Of a stretch of 64,000 bases of DNA, positions 63,201-64,000 are shown one piece after another (position 1 is the first letter of the stretch; the number at the start of each line of letters is the position of its first letter). A program made the translations under genes and the position numbers. This stretch comes from Scolanthus callimorphus (Eukaryota; Cnidaria; Anthozoa; Actiniaria; Edwardsiidae). Below the pieces are notes generated by a model. That model worked only from the letters and a program-made list of their open reading frames with translations, had not been told where the DNA came from and did not search any database. The DNA lies in assembly GCA_033964015.1 (NCBI GenBank), contig CM066919.1:25305204-25369203 (forward strand), read 5' to 3'.

Positions 63201-63882
63201 TGACCCTCGGTTTCATGCGCGTTGCATGTTCAGACAGGTCCGTTCTCGTGCATGTTTGCCGCCAGGTAAAGTTTTCGGGTCACCTGTGGTCTTACACAGA
63301 AATCTCACTATCTATAATCGACACAGATGCTACTGAGAGCCTTTCGTCCCTGCGAATACACTTACAATAGTTCTGTGACTGCTGTCCCCTCCTGTAACAA
63401 AACATCGCAGGTTAGAGAACTCAAAAAAGCATTAAGTAATCCTAATTGTCTGACGACAAATGCGTCCTATATTTTGGGATATTCTACCTCTGTCAAGTTA
63501 TCTTGTATTACTCTTTCGTTACCATTGTAAATGGAGTAGAATGGTTTTCGAAAGTTGTAAAGATACGCCCTTTGTATTGACCTGTCGTTAGTTAAATTGA
63601 GCGTAGTAAAGAGTGGTATGAAGCATAAGCGGTTTCATATCGGGAGAGGACCAACAGCTGTTTCATAGTTACATGCAGTCGTAAAAGATACTGCGCATTA
63701 CTGCGCAAACTTCAAAATTCAAGAGAAGGAAAGAAAATTTGATTGATAGGCATGGGCAGATTTAGAGGGGGCCTTCTTTCTATGAAGACTTTCTCATACA
63801 TTGACTGTTTCTTTACCTGCTCCGTAAAAGGTTCTCCCCAAAGCGGATGGTCTGGACCAATTTCGGAATATTTATGCCACGA
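57207..63882 (-). CDS. Unrecognised coiled-coil protein with four exon-pair modules (N-terminus off the right edge)
   Basis: Exons in coding order: 63817-63882, 63366-63391 (26 nt, least certain), 62506-62626, 61717-61751, 61153-61279, 59986-60020, 59788-59911, 58409-58443, 58226-58337, 57561-57615, 57207-57277. Phases agree throughout; the total is 807 nt, 268 residues to the stop at 57207. The first exon reads WHKYSEIGPDHPLWGEPFTEQ. Residues about 23-227 are four modules of about 50 residues, each a short exon (phase 0 to 2, three of them exactly 35 nt) plus a long exon of 112-127 nt. They share a heptad-like L-E-x-x-I-x-x-L-R-x-R-L-A core (YLEGTIYKLRERLAATT, RLEADIAELKTKLAEQS). The tail has YICDGCAEKD and a basic GRWGGGRRRKGKR end. 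The 61717-61751 exon appears to use a GC donor. The family is not recognised; the coiled coil suggests a structural or scaffold role, which is inference. Confidence 0.7.
57872..58213. mobile_element. MITE 11 bases from a splice donor, GATTGCATTTTTAAACCGC ends
   Basis: GATTGCATTTTTAAACCGCA and its complement form the ends, with a C tract inside the right end. The interior repeats CCCCTGGAATTTCCA many times on the plus strand. The right end stops just inside the intron whose donor is at 58224-58225. Confidence 0.75.
58545..59165. repeat. Seven-copy 89-bp satellite with paired CCAAT boxes
   Basis: ATTCTGATTGGTTAATCAG recurs at 58562, 58651, 58740, 58829, 58918, 59007 and (diverged) 59095, a period of 89. 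Each unit also has GTGATTGGCTGAATG and CACGAGAAGGCAA. Copies 2 and 4 share CCATGCCATGTCAAA and CGCGT; copies 3 and 5 share CCGTGTCGTGTCTAA and CGCGC, showing a 178-bp dimer. It lies in an intron of the coiled-coil gene. Confidence 0.9.
59266..59440. mobile_element. hAT-like MITE, CAGCGGCGTAGCCAGG ends
   Basis: The left end CAGCGGCGTAGCCAGG and right end CCTGGCTACGCCCCTG are inverted repeats with one mismatch and G/C tracts inside. AAATAC flanks both sides (59260-59265 and 59441-59446). Same family as 15498-15657. Confidence 0.75.
59491..59733. mobile_element. MITE, AAGCCTGGTTTCCATATAG ends
   Basis: AAGCCTGGTTTCCATATAGT at the left is matched by its complement at the right, and an extra internal copy (TAGTTTCCATATAGTCTTA) lies near 59590, suggesting a nested or partly duplicated element. 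Confidence 0.7.
60254..60535. mobile_element. Inverted-repeat element, GCTACGCGACCTCAAAATTC arms
   Basis: GCATTGCTACGCGACCTCAA near 60272 is matched in reverse complement near 60507-60525, and the arms extend through CCATTGTATGCAC-type sequence on the outside. It lies in the intron between the exons at 61153-61279 and 59986-60020. Confidence 0.6.
60812..61015. mobile_element. Diverged copy of the CTCGTACCCAGAGCTC MITE
   Basis: ATTCTTATACCCAGAACCC at the left and GGGGAGCTCTGGATACGAGAA at the right match the family ends at 32551-32770 with several substitutions. It is oriented opposite to that copy and lies in the same intron of the coiled-coil gene as 60254-60535. Confidence 0.65.
61301..61445 (-). 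CDS. Tandem extra copy of a coiled-coil gene long exon
   Basis: It repeats the exon at 61153-61279 at a 166-base offset with a few substitutions (EVLRLEADIAELK becomes EVHRLEADITELK). It has its own acceptor (ATATATAG) and stays in frame, but its end is replaced by an ATT microsatellite read as NEKIIIINK before a possible donor AAGGTGGC. The gap to the standard copy is 21 bases, too short to splice, and their phases do not allow joining in series. It could be an alternative exon or a decaying duplicate. Confidence 0.55.
61997..62090. mobile_element. Foldback element, relative of 18039-18111
   Basis: CATGCTCGCGCTCAAGGGTCC at the left pairs with GGACCCTGGCGCGCGAGGATG at the right; the arms continue through CTCCCCTCACCTCCCCCC and its complement. 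A clear target duplication is not seen. Confidence 0.65.
62899..63012. repeat. Imperfect long hairpin
   Basis: GTCATTTACCGGC...GTCCGTATAGGGAAAA...TGTGACCG pairs with CGGTCACAGTTTTCCCATACGGAC...GCCGGTAAATAAC. It lies in an intron of the coiled-coil gene. Confidence 0.7.
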
Positions 63883-64000
63883 CTGCAAAAATAAGATAGC
63901 GTTATTCGACTTTGGTGAAATGATCATCGTGTTTGATATGACTTTCTACTCGTGGATATATGTGTTTGCTTAATTACTTATTAATTTGTCAACTTCATTT

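Overview
The window is animal nuclear DNA, most likely from an anthozoan cnidarian (sea anemone or stony coral). The reasons are small phase-conserved exons separated by 0.1-6 kb introns, a TGIF-type TALE homeobox gene, a uridine-cytidine kinase-like gene with metazoan architecture, tandem secreted S1 proteases, and a very dense load of short inverted-repeat elements carrying CCAAT boxes. No bacterial operon, viral or CRISPR architecture is present. The species assignment is inference.

Layout. (1) 1-1260 is nested, duplicated MITE sequence. (2) 1685-18887 (minus) holds two head-to-tail chymotrypsin-like serine protease genes. Copy 1 (1685-4849) runs off the left edge before its catalytic-serine exon. 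Copy 2 (14306-18887, perhaps ending at 8737) has all three catalytic residues but a one-base frame break. The space within and between them is filled with transposon remnants. (3) 19174-26519 is a four-unit tandem array (1.7-2.0 kb per unit) whose units share blocks with intron 1 and the upstream flank of the protease genes but contain no protease exon. (4) 26520-36257 has no supportable gene. It holds several inverted-repeat elements, a tRNA-like relic and a ~60-bp satellite interrupted by a MITE. (5) 36258-37341 (minus) is a two-exon TGIF-like homeobox gene. (6) 39432-50051 (plus) is a UCKL1-type uridine-cytidine kinase gene: fifteen exons encode the complete kinase part, including a 17-nt micro-exon, and exon 14 is duplicated in tandem. 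The usual C-terminal uracil-phosphoribosyltransferase-like half was not found. (7) 50052-57206 has no recognised gene. (8) 57207-63882 (minus) is the 3' part of a gene for an unrecognised coiled-coil protein made of four ~50-residue modules, each encoded by a short-plus-long exon pair. One long exon has a tandem extra copy.

The genes do not form a pathway. The two proteases are a local duplication; the TGIF and UCKL1 genes are divergently oriented neighbours with about 2.1 kb between their start codons.

Three of the four recognisable gene families here show a single-base frame break inside or next to a conserved region, each explicable by a homopolymer shortened by one base. That points to residual consensus errors in the assembly rather than three independent pseudogenes, but the sequence alone cannot decide.
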